Source of the DNA: Dermatemys mawii
Lineage: Eukaryota; Chordata; Testudines; Dermatemydidae
Assembly: GCA_007922305.1 (NCBI GenBank)
Contig: ML677348.1
Coordinates: 22,732,124 to 22,796,123 of the forward strand
Length of the DNA: 64,000 bases
Direction: 5' to 3'
In this document: positions 20,230 through 32,984 of the stretch, piece after piece
How positions within the stretch are numbered: the stretch's first letter is position 1
Layout: every line of letters begins with the position of its first letter
Translations under genes and position numbers: made by a program
Notes under the pieces: generated by a model
What the model was told of the DNA's origin: nothing
Seen by the model: the letters and a program-made list of their open reading frames with translations, nothing else
Databases searched by the model: none

Positions 20230-22910
20230 GATATAGATTAGAGGACAAGTGCTACTAATAATGATAGGCCCCATATTGTCCTTGATGGGGATAGCTGACA
20301 GATTTCTTCACCAAATAGTCACTGAATCAACAAGAGATGATACCACTCTAGATTTAGTAATGGTGAATATTAGTACCTCATATAAAAATTGGTTATAGGG
20401 AAAACCTTGGTTTGACTGATCATGAGCTAATTCAGTAGAAAGTGAATGGAATAGTAAACAAAAATAGATCTGCAATGAGGTTTCAAAAAAGCAAACTTAA
20501 AAAAGATTGAGCTAATCGCTTAGGGAGGTGGACTGGATTGAAAACCTTAAGTATCTGAATGTGGAGGAGGCTTGGATTACTTGAAGTCAAAGTTGCCAAA
20601 ACTATCTGAAGCCTGTATCCCAAGCAAGCAGAAATAATTCATAGGGAAGGGTTGTAGACCAAACTGAATGAGCAAGCATCTCAATCAGGTAATGAAGAGA
20701 AAGCAGAAAGCCTACACAGAATGGAAGATGGGATGAACCATCAAGGAAGGTTACCTCTTGGAGGTCAGAAATTGTAGGGAAAACATGAGAACTGTCAAAA
20801 AGTCAAGTAGAGTTGGACCTTTCAAAGGAAATTATAATCAATAGTAAACGGTTCTGTAGCCATATAATTAAAAAGAAAACAAGGAAAGAAGAAGTGATAC
20901 TGCTATGCACTGAAGGTGGGGTGGAGATTAAAGATAATATAGGCATGGCCAATACCTAAATGAATACTATGCATCAGTTTTTAATAAGGGTAGTGGGGGT
21001 AGTGGCAGGATGGTTAATGGAAATAAGGTTACGGAAGTAGAAATTACCGCATTTGAGATGGAAGTCCAACTCAGGCAGCTTACTTGGAACAAATTGGGAG
21101 GTCTGGATACGCTCCATGCAAGAATATGAAAAGAACTGGCACATGAAATTGCAAGACTAATAGCAGGGTTTTTAATGAATCTGTAAACTCGAGGGTCATG
21201 AAGGATTGCTGATATAGTACCTATTTTTAACAAAGGGGGGGAAAGTGATTGGGACATTATAGGCCTGTTAGTTTGACCTCAATTGTATGTAATGTCTTGA
21301 AGCAAATTTTGAAAGATAAAGTAGTTAAGGAAATACAGGTAAGTGGTAATTGAGGTAAAATACAAAATGGTTTAATAAAAGGTAGGTTAGGCAAGGCCAA
21401 CCTGATCTCTGAGAAGATAACTGGCTTTTTGGACAAAGGAAATTCAGTCAATTTATCTACTTGGATTTAGTAGCACATTTGATACAGTTCCACAAGGAAA
21501 ATTATTAGTTAAATTGGAAAGGATGGAGATTAATATGAGAATTGAAAGGTGGAAAAGAAACTGGTTAAAAGGAAGACTACAATGGGTCATATTGAAAGGG
21601 AACTGTCAGGCTGGAGGGAGTTTCTCAGTGATTGGTCTTGGGGCCAATCTTATTTAACATTTTCATTAATGACCTTAGCACAAAAAATGGGAGTGTGCTA
21701 TTAAAATTTTCAGATGACACCAATTTGGGAAGAATTTCCAATGTGGAAGAGGATCAGAATATCCTACAAGAAGATTTGGACACCCTTGAAAACTGGAGGA
21801 ATAGAAATGGGATGAAATTTAATAGTGCAAAGTGCAAGGTCATGACCTTTGTGACTACAACAAGATTCTTTGCTATAAGATGGAGGTGTATCAGTTGGAA
21901 GTGACAGAGGGGAGAACGTCCTGGGTGTATTGATTGGTCACAGGATGACTATGAGCCGCCAATGTAATGCAGCTGAGAAAAAGGCTAATGCTGTCCAAAG
22001 AGGCATCAGGCAAGGTATTTACAGTGAAGGTAGGGAAGTGTTAGTACCATTATACAATGTACTTGTGAGAAGTCATCTGGAATACTGTGTATGATTCTGG
22101 TTTCCCATGTTTAAGAAAGATGAATTTAAACTGGAATGGGTGCGGAGAAGGGCTAGTAGGATGATCCAAGGAATGGGAAACTTTCCTTATGAAAGGAGAC
22201 TCAAAGAGCTTGGCTAGTTTAGCCTAATCAAAAAAAGGCTGAGGAGAGCTTATGATTGCTCTCTATAAATACATCAGAGGGATAAGTACCAGGGATGGAG
22301 AGAAGTTAAAGTTAAGCACCAATGTAGACACACGAATAAATGGCTAGAAACTGTCCATCAACAAGTTTTGGCTTGAAATTAGGTAAAGATTACTAACCAT
22401 CAAAGGAGTGAAGTTCTGGAACAGCCTTCTAAGGGCAGCAGTGGGAGCAAAAGATCTAACTTGCTTCAAAACTTATCTTGATAAATTTATGGAGGGGATG
22501 GTATGATGAGATTGCCTACAGTGGCATGTAGCTGATCTGCGATTGCTAGATGCAAGTATCTCCAACGGCCGATGATGCAATACTAAATGGGAGGGCTTTG
22601 AGTTCTTGCAGCGAATTCTTTTCCAGGTGTCTGGCTGGTGGGTCTTGCCCACCTGCTCCAGATTCAACTGCTTGCCATATTTGAGGTCGGGAAGGAATTT
22701 TTCCTGAGGTCAGATTGGCAGAGACCCTGGGGATTTTTCACCTTCCTCTGCAGCCTGGGACATGTCACTTGCAGGTTTAAACTAGTCTAAATGATGGATT
22801 CTCTGTAACATGAAGTCTTTAAATCATGATTTGAGGACTTCAGTAACTGAGCCAAAGGTCAGGGGTCTATTGCAGGAGGGGGTGGGTGCGGTTCTGTGGT
22901 CTGCATATGT
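20230..22910 (+). mobile_element. Old CR1 LINE, long copy with 3' UTR
   Basis: The copy runs on plus from the C-terminal endonuclease region (about 20280-20460, with a degenerate LTDHELIQ-like run) through the reverse transcriptase (about 21200-22490) into a 3' UTR containing GTCTGGCTGGTGGGTCTTGC, GGGAAGGAATTTTTCCTGAG and AATCATGATTTGAGGACTTC (to about 22910). Frameshifts and stops are frequent. The final 3' terminus is not clear. It is older than the CR1 at 52630-55440, judging by decay. Confidence 0.75.
21632..21904 (+). pseudogene. CR1 reverse transcriptase fragment
   Basis: The 90-codon frame contains VLGPILFNIFINDL and LLKFSDDTNLG, the FxDD active-site motif of CR1 reverse transcriptases with both aspartates kept (FSDD for the usual FADD), then LDTLENWRNRNGMKFNSAKC. 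This is the longest open part of the 20230-22910 copy. Flanking frames carry the rest with shifts, so no functional enzyme is possible. Confidence 0.8.
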
Positions 22911-23862
22911 GAGTCTTCAGAAAACAAAGCACAGACACATTGCCCCCTCACCAGCAATATGATCATCTGGTTTATTTACTGTCTGGAGCAAGATTCAGTT
23001 TGGACGAATATACTCTGTGTCAGAGCCCAGATTATCCACCAGGATATTGAAAAAGGTTTTATCTAGCACGTCACCTTTCCGGCCAGGGCCTATGTCATCT
23101 TGACCACATCTCTGGACTGCCTCCAGCCAGCTTCAGTCACTGGGTATTACAGTTACACTGCATTCAAGTTTTTTCTCCATTTCTTGCAATCAAAGAAGTT
23201 CTCAGACTTCACATTTATTTCAGGTAGCCTGAGCCGTGTGTTGCTATTAACTAAGGTCTGCAGAGTTAGTCTGAGATAGTTTAAATAAGGAGTGAAATTA
23301 AGTGCAACAGACTCCATCTTTGGATTAGTAGGAACTTCAGAGACACTTACAGACCTTTCTGCAAATCTTTTTTTTTTTTTTTTAGTGCTTATTAGTGTTC
23401 CTTAATAAACAAACATGAGGCATCAAATGTCAGAATCAAAATGTTCCCTGGCTCTAGCCTGCCCTCTTTGGACGAGGGTATTGAAAAAGTGTGAGAGAGT
23501 CAACTGGGAGTATCTAGGATCTTGGATTCCTTTATTCTCTGTTGACCTGGCTCAGGTTTGTGTATGACATGAAGATAGCATTGCTCTTGTTGACTGTTGA
23601 GCCCCTCCTAGAAACGGATAAAGGTCAATTGTCCATGTTTACTCAAAAGCTGTTGATACATACACGATGCTGTTGACAGTGCTCTTTGCTGAACTGATTG
23701 TTTATTCTGACATGGGTGGAAAGGATTATTTTTGAGTGTCTTTGTTCCCTCCTTTCAGAGAGATCCCAGAAGGTGAAGCTGAATAATTATTCATACTAAG
23801 ATATTTTTATCTTGAGCAGTTCTGCTGGGTAGGTTCTCTTCTTCCACACTGCTGCTTAATGT
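22911..23862. other. No gene; T-run near 23368-23384
   Basis: Unassigned sequence, possibly including more distant LINE remnants upstream of the L2-like fragment. No motif can be supported. Confidence 0.35.
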
Positions 23863-24385
23863 TCCTGTGAGAAAGCTGGAGCAAGTCATAGTTTGGGGCT
23901 ATGGTGCTATTGGTATGCTGATGATGTGCCAGTCTACCTTCTTTTCATTAGATCCAAATGGTAACTGTCCAGTGCTTGGGGGAGATAGAGACTTGGACAT
24001 AGGTAAACTGACAGAACTCAGTCCAGATAATTTTGAAATGTTGATGGTTGGATTGCGGAAACAACTACAATGTTTGGGAGAGATTTACCTTTTCTCTTAT
24101 TCGTCCACTCTTAAGGGGGTTGGCATTCCAAGTTTATTTTTTGGACTCCTGATTGTTATATATGACTTTGGTGGTAAAGAGTGCACATTTTCATCTGTGC
24201 AATGACTATGAACTTTTCTTTTTGGATGTGGTCCTTACCACAGTTCATTTTGTCATGTCCAGATTGGATTGCTGCAATGGGCTGCTCATGGGGCTATACT
24301 TCAAGGCCACTTGGAAATTTCAGTTGGTCCAGAATATGACAGATCAGTTACTTCGTGGTATCAGCTGTAGAGATCAATAGACTTC
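23863..24385 (+). pseudogene. L2/Jockey-like LINE reverse transcriptase remnant
   Basis: Two frames carry reverse-transcriptase words of the L2/Jockey group. Codons 23914-23925 read YADD, followed by VPVYLLF, the active-site block. Downstream, around 24240-24350, the frame reads VMSRLDCCNGLLMGL..KATWKFQLVQNMTDQLL, matching the usual SRLDYCNAL..L..LQLVQN pattern. Frames change between the two. The family is inferred from these patterns. Confidence 0.65.
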
Positions 24386-24508
24386 TCTAGCTTCATGTTC
24401 TTTCTTGTTTCAATTCAAGGGACTTTATACTGAATGGTGGGTCAGACCATAAATACCTCACAGGACACGTCTTTCTCATGAATGTCTGCAACAGATGAGG
24501 TCGATCTG

Positions 24509-24539
<31 letters not shown>

Positions 24540-25473
24540 TTTTATTGTACCAGTCACCATAGTGGCTAGATACCACATACAAGAATTAGTCTCTGCCATA
24601 GTCATAAAAGGTCCATGTTTTCTACCCCACCCATGGAGGATTCCATAGATTGTGTTTCTTAAGGGAGAGATGTGTTGCTTGCCAATTATAAAGTTTCCGT
24701 TTTTGTTATGGTAAGGCCTTTGCAAACAGATTTGTTGCATTGCCTTTTAAAGAAAGGAATACATGCACTTGTCCCTCCTGACCTTCTGAAGGAGGAATGC
24801 ACATCTAGCCAACTTGGGCCTGTGTTCTTCAAACTGCATTATCCCTGTTGATAATAGGATTCTTAAAGTAGTGTAAAGGGAATAGTGATTTTTTTTAAGG
24901 TAATCAGGCCATAGCCCTCAAATTTTATCCCGTAGTAGATTGGGAGCTAGTTTAATGCACACAGCATTAATATGATTATTTTCCTTCCTCTACCCCTCAA
25001 CTGATGGGTCCACTTTGGAGACATGTGGCTGTATGTTTTATGAGTTGCAGCCTCCACTGTATGTAGAAAGCTGGAAATAGAGAACATTGCAGCACCTCTT
25101 TGTAGAAGTGACAAAGGAACGGAGGTAAAATCCTGTCTTCTAGAGATGGGGGTGGAGGTGGGGAAAGATAATTCTGGCGACTGTTGCAACTAAGGAGTCC
25201 AACCATAGAGCTGTATATGAATCTGAACATGCACCGAGAGGTATAGGGTCTAATTCAAAGCGCAGGTAGAAATACTCCAGTTGACCTCAGTAGACTTTGG
25301 ATTCAGCCCATAATGAACACTTTTGAATCCTGAAAAATAAGTAACTTAAGCAGAGGACCTTTTAAGAGATTAATTTTCATGCATATGTACAGTTTGTCAT
25401 CTTGGTTGGCCCATATGATGTTCACCTACTTTATATTTCTCAAAACTCTCCAATGAAATGAAATTAAAGGCTT

Positions 25474-25513
<40 letters not shown>

Positions 25514-25929
25514 TTTTATTATGAAGCTAGTTGTAAAGGAGTTAACAAAAACATTACTTTGCTATATATGTCATTGAGTATGGGTCATTAAACAGGGTGG
25601 TAAACATCTTTTGATACATCTTACTTTAGTAGGCAATTTGCATTTTATTTTCATTGCCATGTATATGCAGCAAGAGGGGATAGAAATAAACAGTAATTAA
25701 AATAACCTCTTTTCCTGTGGGATTTTCCCCTTCATTCTTCTTACGCACTTGCTATATTATATTTCCTTAGCTTTTAATCATTTTAGTGATGTATTTGCTT
25801 TTATTGTTGGGCTCTGTATCATTTTATTTTAAAACCCTTTTTTCAAGGATATATGACCTTAAAATAACCGTAAAAATACTTCCTGTGGTCCAGACCTAAT
25901 CATCCAAGTTCATCCTGGAAATGATGCCT
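24386..25929. other. No gene; two microsatellites
   Basis: A mixed (TCTA)/(TA)/(TG) microsatellite lies at about 24506-24540 and a (TTAT)n array at about 25473-25519. The segment near 25245-25315 ends TGGATTCAGCCCATA and may be an old palindromic repeat. No coding evidence. Confidence 0.5.
25473..25519 (+). repeat. (TTAT)n microsatellite
   Basis: About eleven near-perfect tetranucleotide units. Confidence 0.95.
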
Positions 25930-26051
25930 TAGATTGCCAATTTTGGTAAGACACATTCCTGGAGGTTTCATCACATTACATAATCTTTAATTGAAGATTA
26001 ATCTTTAATTCCTGGAGACTCCAGGAAAATCCTGGAGAGTTAGCAATCCTA
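25930..26051 (-). mobile_element. hAT-type MITE of the GGGTTGCCAA family, copy 1
   Basis: Read on minus it has TAGGATTGCTAACTCTCCAG at one end and CCAAAATTGGCAATCTA at the other, with the inner palindrome of AATTAAAGATTAATCTT. The same family forms the outer element at 57361-57755. Flanking duplications are not readable. Confidence 0.7.
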
Positions 26052-26055
26052 CTTA

Positions 26056-26178
26056 GGTCCCAATCTTGCAATTACTTACAGATGTGCTTAACTTTAAATA
26101 TTGAAGTAGTTCTTCTGAAGTTAGACTGCTCCCAGGCTTAAAATAAAGCATGCGCATATGTGCTTTCAGATTTGGGGC
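26056..26178. repeat. Palindromic dispersed repeat
   Basis: The left arm TCCCAATCTTGCAATTACTT...GTGCTTAACTTTAA is mirrored on the right by TTAAAATAAAGCATGCGCAT...GTGCTTTCAGATTTGGGGCC, around the centre TTCTTCTGAAGTTAGA. The form is that of short palindromic amniote repeats containing TGAAGTCAATGG-like centres. No gene. Confidence 0.55.
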
Positions 26179-27619
26179 CTGAATTATGAGCATTCAATCC
26201 CTTACATGAAGTAAAATTTAAAGTTGTAGTATATCTAAAGGATAGCTTTTTGAATTGGGGGGTATGCTTTCTTCTAATAGACCTAGAAGAAGAAAGTGGA
26301 AAAGAACCAAGGTCTATTGATGGCATAAAATTGATCATATGAGAGATGCCACACATAATCTTTTACAGCATATACTCCCATTTATTCATGCATTTTTAGG
26401 TGATGGAATAGTGTGACAGCAGCAAAAATTCACAGTTTAAATATGCTGGCACTTCTTAACAGTCAGTGTTTTGGTTAGTAAATTTGCAGTGGTGAATAAG
26501 AGGGTTTAATATGTGATACTCTATTTTAACAGCTGTCTCTTGTAACTATTATATTATGGTATTGCCCATTCAACCTTCTTATTAATTGCTGAAAATTTAC
26601 TTCTAAAAGGTAATTTTCCTCCTCCTGCCCCCAGGAAAGTGTTTTTAACTTCAACAGAGAGTTGCTACTACCAATACTTCCATTTTTCAAACTGAACCAG
26701 AAATCCTCTTGGTTGCAGGTTTGTGTGTTCTGGTAGCATTTTTTTAAAGAAAGGTTGAGAGTAGAGTGGAACAAAAAATATTAAAGCTAGAAACAAAGCT
26801 GATGGTTTCATAGATTACCATGGACAATGGAGATGGAGGGAGCAGGGAATTTGGAGATCTGGAGCAGAAAGGAAGAGGACAATGAAATAATAAGAGAAGG
26901 AGTGGGAAAAATAAAGTGGCCTGCTCTGTGCAGGGATTAGTGTACAGAGCTCCCAGAAATACCAATGGGAGCATAATTTTTCACATGTTGGAATGAGATT
27001 ATAATCTCCATTTTTTATCCTATTTTGCTTTTTTTCACTCTTACAAAATATGTTTTGCTTAGGATTTTTTCTGATTCCTGCTTTGTCTCTGGAGCTAGGG
27101 TCTCACTGATCATGACTTCCCATAACAGCTATATTTCACTGGAAAAATTGAACTGTCAAGCTTTTACCATAAACTGTAAAATTTGTATGTGCAGGTGATA
27201 GGGCTTTCATGGAAACTAACCCAGAAATCTGAAACTCACATCCAGAAAAGACAGAACAGATAAGGATGAAATGAATTATGGTGAATTTACAGCAAAATAC
27301 AAACACAATTTTTTTTTTTTACTTAGTCTATTCACAGTAATGTACACTCTCACATCCTGCCTCTGCTCTGAGTGTGTGTGAGTAAGAGAGAAAGAGAGAG
27401 AAGTGTTATGTTCATTTATAGTTTTGCAAGGCATTGGGATAATAGAGGAATGGAGATACATGAGAAATAGAGAGTTCTTGAGTCATAATGAATTAAATCT
27501 GCTCAATGAAGCACACTCTTGCAGGGGCCATACCTAAAGAGAAATCTCTAGAAATTTTGGATGACTTTTTTTTTTAAAAAAAAGCTTACCAGGGAAGAGT
27601 AAAATAAATGTAGTACGTA
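26179..27619. other. No gene; shared 76-bp segment at 26859-26934
   Basis: The segment resembles one at 28225-28305. A GTGTGTGAG/GAGA-rich patch lies near 27370-27402. Otherwise unassigned. Confidence 0.45.
26859..26934 (+). repeat. Dispersed repeat, partner at 28225-28305
   Basis: CTGGAGCAGAAAGGA..GAGGACAATGAAATA and AAAATAAAGTGGC(C/G)TGCTCTGTG occur in the same order in both places with small gaps. This is a two-copy repeat of unknown family. Confidence 0.7.
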
Positions 27620-27623
27620 CTAG

Positions 27624-28028
27624 TGTAAGCCTCAGAGCTGTCCTCCCAAGGCTTTCCGCCCGAGTAAGGTGCGGAGGAGCCGCGGAGGCCTAGCAAGCCC
27701 CCAGGAAAGAAAATCAAACTTTGTACAAAGGGTCAGATCCAAATCCTAAGCTGGATGGAGTGACAATTTATTGAGTGTGAGCCGAGTGTTGTATAGGCTT
27801 GAGCAAACAAAGAAAAACACAGTGTGCATGTGTGATAGCACAGCATTTACAGAAAACTTTTTACTTGCTAATTCTGAAGGTTAAGGAACACAGTAGGCAG
27901 CTGCAATTAGTTACTTTTCTAAACTCTCCTTATCTTCCTAAATGGGAATTACATCAGAGCTGAAGGCTGAGAACATCTTAGCAGCAAAGACACTTGCTGA
28001 TTCAGCAGGCAGCTATTCAAGACTCTCA
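27624..28028 (-). mobile_element. Solo LTR, 405 bp, minus strand
   Basis: On plus it reads TGTAAGCC...GACTCTCA, so the LTR on minus begins TGAGAGTC and ends GGCTTACA. It is flanked by a perfect 4-bp duplication CTAG (27620-27623, 28029-28032), compatible with a gammaretrovirus-like integrase. A minus-strand AATAAA lies at 27767-27772, followed by a GC-rich R/U5-like part. No coding region. Confidence 0.65.
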
Positions 28029-28224
28029 CTAGAATGCAGTAGACTCCTCCACTTCCAGTTTAAAGTTCTCTTCTTGAGGACAGTGATCTATTAGAGCTGG
28101 AATTAAAAAGTCAGAAATGAGAATGCAGCAGAAATTACTTCCCCTCAAAAATCATACAACTTTTTAGGTTTGCTAGCTGCACTTTGCTACCATAAAAGTT
28201 CTCTTGTCTGCAGCTTGCAACAGG

Positions 28225-28305
28225 CTGGAGCAGAAAGGAGAAGAGGACAATGAAATAAGAGAAGGGAGGGGGGAAAATAAAGTGGCGTGCTCTGTGATAT
28301 GCAGG
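28225..28305 (+). repeat. Dispersed repeat, partner at 26859-26934
   Basis: The sequence matches the earlier segment. It ends about 15 bases before the pogo/Tigger-like element starts at 28320. Confidence 0.7.
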
Positions 28306-28319
28306 CATAGAAGGAAATA

Positions 28320-29025
28320 CAGTGGAGCCTCGCTATAACGTGACAGATGGGAGCCATAAAATCCCATCGCACTAAATGCAGGGTCGCGTTATAACGGGGC
28401 CCCACTCCCCGGCGCGCGGGGCATGGGGGCTGCGCTTCTCTCCGCCCTGCCCAGCAGGGGAGAGAAGCTGCAGCCCCAGGCCTGCCGGGGACAGAGAACT
28501 CCGGGTCTGCAGAGTTCTCTGTGGAAGCCGCTGCCTCCGCGCCTGCCTGGGGCAGGGAACACCGGTGCCTGCAGCCCCAGAGTCCCCTGTCCCGGCAGGT
28601 GTGGGGGCAGCAGCTTCCAGAGAAGCCTGCTGGAAGCCGCTGCCCTGCGCCTGCCGGGACCGGGGAACTCTGGGCTGCCGGAGTCTCCNNNNNNNNNNNN
28701 NNNNNNNNNNNNNNNNNNNNNNNNNNNNNNNNNNNNNNNNNNNNNNNNNNNNNNNNNNNNNNNNNNNNNNNNNNNNNNNNNNNNNNNNCCGGCTGGTGCG
28801 GAGCCGCGGCTTCCACAGAGAACTCCCAGGGTGCAGTCTGCAGCCCCGGAGTTCTCTGTCCCGTAGGTGGGGGCCGCAGCTTCTCTCCCCTGCTGGGCAG
28901 AGGGGAGAGAAGCCGCGGCCCCGTTGCTGCCGGGGACAGAGAACTCAGGACTTGGGAGCCACGGTATAATCGCGCTATAACCGAACTGGCATTATAGCGG
29001 GGCGCCTTATATCGGGGCTCCACTG
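28320..29025. mobile_element. pogo/Tigger-like non-autonomous element with assembly gap
   Basis: The ends CAGTGGAGCCTCGCTATAAC and GTTATA...CGGGGCTCCACTG are inverted repeats, with TA on both sides (28318-28319, 29026-29027). The interior is very GC-rich and made of repeated modules (GGACAGAGAACTCCGGG, GAGTTCTCTGT, GGAAGCCGCTGCC) in both orientations. The long open frames here, up to 292 codons including unknown residues, are artefacts of high GC and the N run. Confidence 0.75.
28689..28788. other. Assembly gap, 100 N
   Basis: Exactly 100 Ns, the usual placeholder for a gap of unknown size. It lies within the GC-rich, internally repeated part of the element. Confidence 0.98.
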
Positions 29026-29027
29026 TA

Positions 29028-32000
29028 ATTCCACTTGTAATGAAATATTTCCCTAGTATTATCAAGAAAGGAAACCGGAATGTCTCTTAATTTAATCAAA
29101 ACAGTAAATCAGAAAGGAGAGAATAATCTATGAGCAAGTGACTAAATGGATAGTTCATGATATTTTCTACCTTCTAAAAGGCACCTCAGTTCCTTTCCAG
29201 GGTCCCCATAATCAAACTAGTGGTAGCAGTAGATAGAAAATAAACCATAGTATCAGTGGACTGTGATTTTTTACTGAAAGACCTAGTAAATCAAAAACTC
29301 AAACCTTCTCTTCTGAGGAGTTAGGGAAAAAGTATCCGTAAAAGGTCATTAAAGTTAAAATTCACAGTCTTGCTTAGACCCAGAAGTTACAGTTGAAAAT
29401 TAGATCTGATAATTAGCCTTCAGCTCATCTTATTTTTGGATATTACATTGGTGTCCAAAAAGAATAATGGGTGTCCTTAGGCACAACAGGGTGAGTTAAG
29501 GACAGAATGTCAGACATAATTTTCATCCTTAACTCTGAATTTGCTTGCTGTTGTGGACTTGGATCAGACTCTTAATACTTGGATGTAATTTTCTTTTTGG
29601 TTCACTGATTATTTAAATGTTTCAGCATGCTTTTTCCCCCCTCTTCAATTTCAGTAGTGTAGAATTCTGCCAATAAGAATTTGTCTCCTGTTTTCATGCT
29701 TCCTTATTTATTTAAAAAAACCCTCACCCTATTAAAATAAACAATATAAATGTTAGTGTTCATTTCACTTTTGTAAACACTGTCATGTGTTTTATTGATT
29801 ACATTATTACTCTGTCATGTTTTCTTATGTATGACAAAAATATTTTGGGCTGGTCAGTAAATCTTCTATTTAACTTCTTGCAAAGGTCACCTCTTTTTCC
29901 TAGACAATATGCTTGCCAATATGTTTAACCACTCCCTAGCTTTGTTTATCCTGTGTAGAATAGCAGTTTGCTAAATGTATTTAAAAATTGCCAAAGGATT
30001 TTAGTTCACGAAAATGCACATCAGTTTCCGTTCTTTCTCCCACATCTTGCTACTGCAAAAATATTAGCCAATTTTGAGAACATATAACAATGATTTCCAT
30101 TTGTTTCCTGTTATTAAATTAGCTTACATATTTGACACCTAAAGCCAGTGCTTAATGGAATGAAGATAATTTCCCAGAGAGAAACACTGCTGTGTTTGGG
30201 AGAAATTTGCCTTAAGATTATATCTGGAGCTTCCAAACAAATGGAGGGAGACTAAAACAGTCTCTTCCTTATTTTAGTTTGTTTATAAATGCTGGTGATG
30301 CACATGTGCGACCCAAGGCACTTGAGTGTGGTGCTTATGCATTGTTCATTTGAAATTAATTCTACTGTGAATGTTTCAGAATGACACATTGTATGTGTGT
30401 GATCTTTGTTAGGAGCAGGCTAAATTAGACAGTGACTTATACCCCTGATAACCCAATTGACTTCAGTGCAGAGTTTAATCTATTATTGTTTCAAATGCTT
30501 GTGCTCTATGCTAGATATTTTGGTTTACTACTATAATCTGGAGAGAGGAAAAACCTGTAAGCTTTTTGTTGCTTTTCTTATTGCTTGGATATAAATTGCA
30601 CCTCCATACTTATGTCTTTCCTCCATTTAGACCTTTGTCATGTTTACCCTGCCCTTGCTATTAATATATAGAGAAGTCAACTAGAAGGAAAAAACATCAG
30701 GCTGACTGGAAAGCAGGGGGGCCTACCAGTGTTTGTACTAGAGAATTTATTTCATGAGGCAAAGAGTTAAACTGAAAGACCTCCGTAGACTTACACAGCC
30801 AATTAAGTGTGTGCTGTCTTTTACTCTGCATGCATGCCCTTGTGCAGTAAAATGTAATTTATGTTAGTAATGTATGCTGTCCCTGCTTAGTGACCTGGGC
30901 TCAAGCTGTGATATATTCAATACACTGTGACTGTGAAGGAAAAAGACCTACATATATACACATGTGTAAGACTAGATTATTCAAACTGGAATAGCAAGGT
31001 AAAGTTAAAGACTCTATTATCTGCTCTTTTACTGCAGGCAGACAAAAATCAGATCTTAAGATACATGCTTATTCTTGCAAGGTCCTTGAACAGATATTAA
31101 ACTGCTTGGTGTCAGAAGGACCTGCCAAGCTGGCAACAAATGAGAATTAATCTGGGTGAGAATTTTTTAAATTAATAGTGTATGAAATTGTAGACATTGG
31201 ATTCTCTTGTCTCTTTGCTGCTTCTATTAGCTTTTAAGTGTTTAATAGTTGAGAATCTGTCAGTTACGTGGAGGCGAATTTATTTGAAATGGTATTAAAA
31301 GTAGCTGATTTTCTATTTCACACCTATTTTCTGAGATTTGAGAATGTTTGGCATCTTTTAAAGGGATGTGCACAGATGTAATGCAGAAGCAGTAGATTTT
31401 CATAGTGTTAGGCATGGTTTTTCAGAGAATATTTTTGATGTGTGTGTATATGCAGTATCTATTGAATGCACTATATGTTATAAAGTACATGTACTATATG
31501 CTTACCTCATACTTGTACAAATATGTAAAAGATACATCTGAATTTCTTTGGTACACTCAGATTTATAAACCAGAAACACTAACTGTAGTTTGTCAATTGG
31601 CATTAGAAAAAAACAAACAAAAACCCCCTTAACCAACAAACAAAACCCAACAGTAGCAACACTAGAACACTACCAACATTCTCTCAATTTGCTACCATTA
31701 TCTCATGATTATTTCTTAGTGACTTAACTGTTGTCTACATGCTATGTTTGCTTTCCATTTTGGAAGGTGCTGCAGACCTCTCTGATGTATGAGTTCATAC
31801 TAGCCAATGCTATCTAATCGAACTAGCCATGTATGCCACTATCATCACTATGGTATTGGTCTAATTCAAAAGCAACCTCAGCAAAGGCTTGTCTGAGAGA
31901 ACATAAATGAAGAAATGTATTGTCAACATTATAGAAGCTTAGGACCTATACTGTACTTGGAGACTGCCTTAAAAAACAGAAGAACTGATGGCTAAAGCTA

Positions 32001-32976
32001 TTAGTCTACAGCTAGTTTCGAAAGTCCTCCTAGGAGTTAATAGTAGCATGAGCACTGTCAAGAAGAAGGTGGTCCTATCAGAGAACTACATGCTGCCTGG
32101 GGAATACTGTTTTCACAAAGGTGAGTTATAGCTTTATGAAGCCAAACAGAAAAACAACTCGAGGGAGTTAGCTGCAGCCCACCTTATCAGTTAAGCATGC
32201 ACTTGAAATAACCTTGTATTAGAATTTAAAATGTGCAGAACATATTACTAGGCTAGTAAATATGTATTCCAGTGACCTTTACAAAAATGTTCCTAATTTA
32301 TGGTTGTCCTAGTAGAGGTTACTACAGTGCTAGTTTTATGTTCCCAAAGTACAATGATACTGGGAAGAGAGATTTAATATTTATTGAGAGTTAATTTTAA
32401 GTAAACTAATCAGATCATCTGCATCAATGGAGGGTTTCAAATATACCATACAAGTCCAGTAGAAAATGGAATGGGTATGAAAAGTATTTGATTTATGTGA
32501 GAGTGGATTAAAAGTTTCTCTGCAGCCTAACACTAAGCTAGAATCTGTTTGATCTTTAAGTCTTTATGAAAGAATCTGCAGGATCTAAATTTTCATACAG
32601 CACAAATGAAGCTAAAGGCATAAGAAGAGTATAAGAATGGGATATTATGTGAGTAGCTCTTTATTTTGTTCTTGCATCTGGATTTGAGGAAAAGAAATCA
32701 AGTGAGCGTTCATGCAGGTGAGTTTATAGGGAGGGCAAATACTACAGTGGCAGGAATGAAGCCTCTTGCATCATTCAGCCTTTATATTATCTGTCTACTT
32801 TGGAAGCAGAGTTGATGGACCTCATAGGGAGTGGCAGCTGTTCTTCCTTGTCTTGAATGGTGATGGCTGCTATGCAAGCTTTAAGGATTTAGAAAGTAGG
32901 GAGATGGAAAATGGGATCCCTTGGGACTTCAAGGGGTGCTTGGGGAAAAAAAGAGAGGATGTGTGGATTTCACTCA
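29028..32976. other. No gene and no recognised repeat over 3.9 kb
   Basis: The stretch is AT-rich, with many stops in all frames and the longest open frame 75 codons (31405-31632, no motif). The lack of recognisable insertions stands out against the rest of the window and could reflect intronic sequence under constraint or repeats too old to see. Confidence 0.5.
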
Positions 32977-32984
32977 GTTATAGG

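Noticed and set aside
28187..29065. 292-codon open frame on minus across the N gap, with long frames on plus
   Set aside because: It spans unknown bases and a GC-rich non-coding transposon interior; all frames are open there because stops are rare, and there is no motif.
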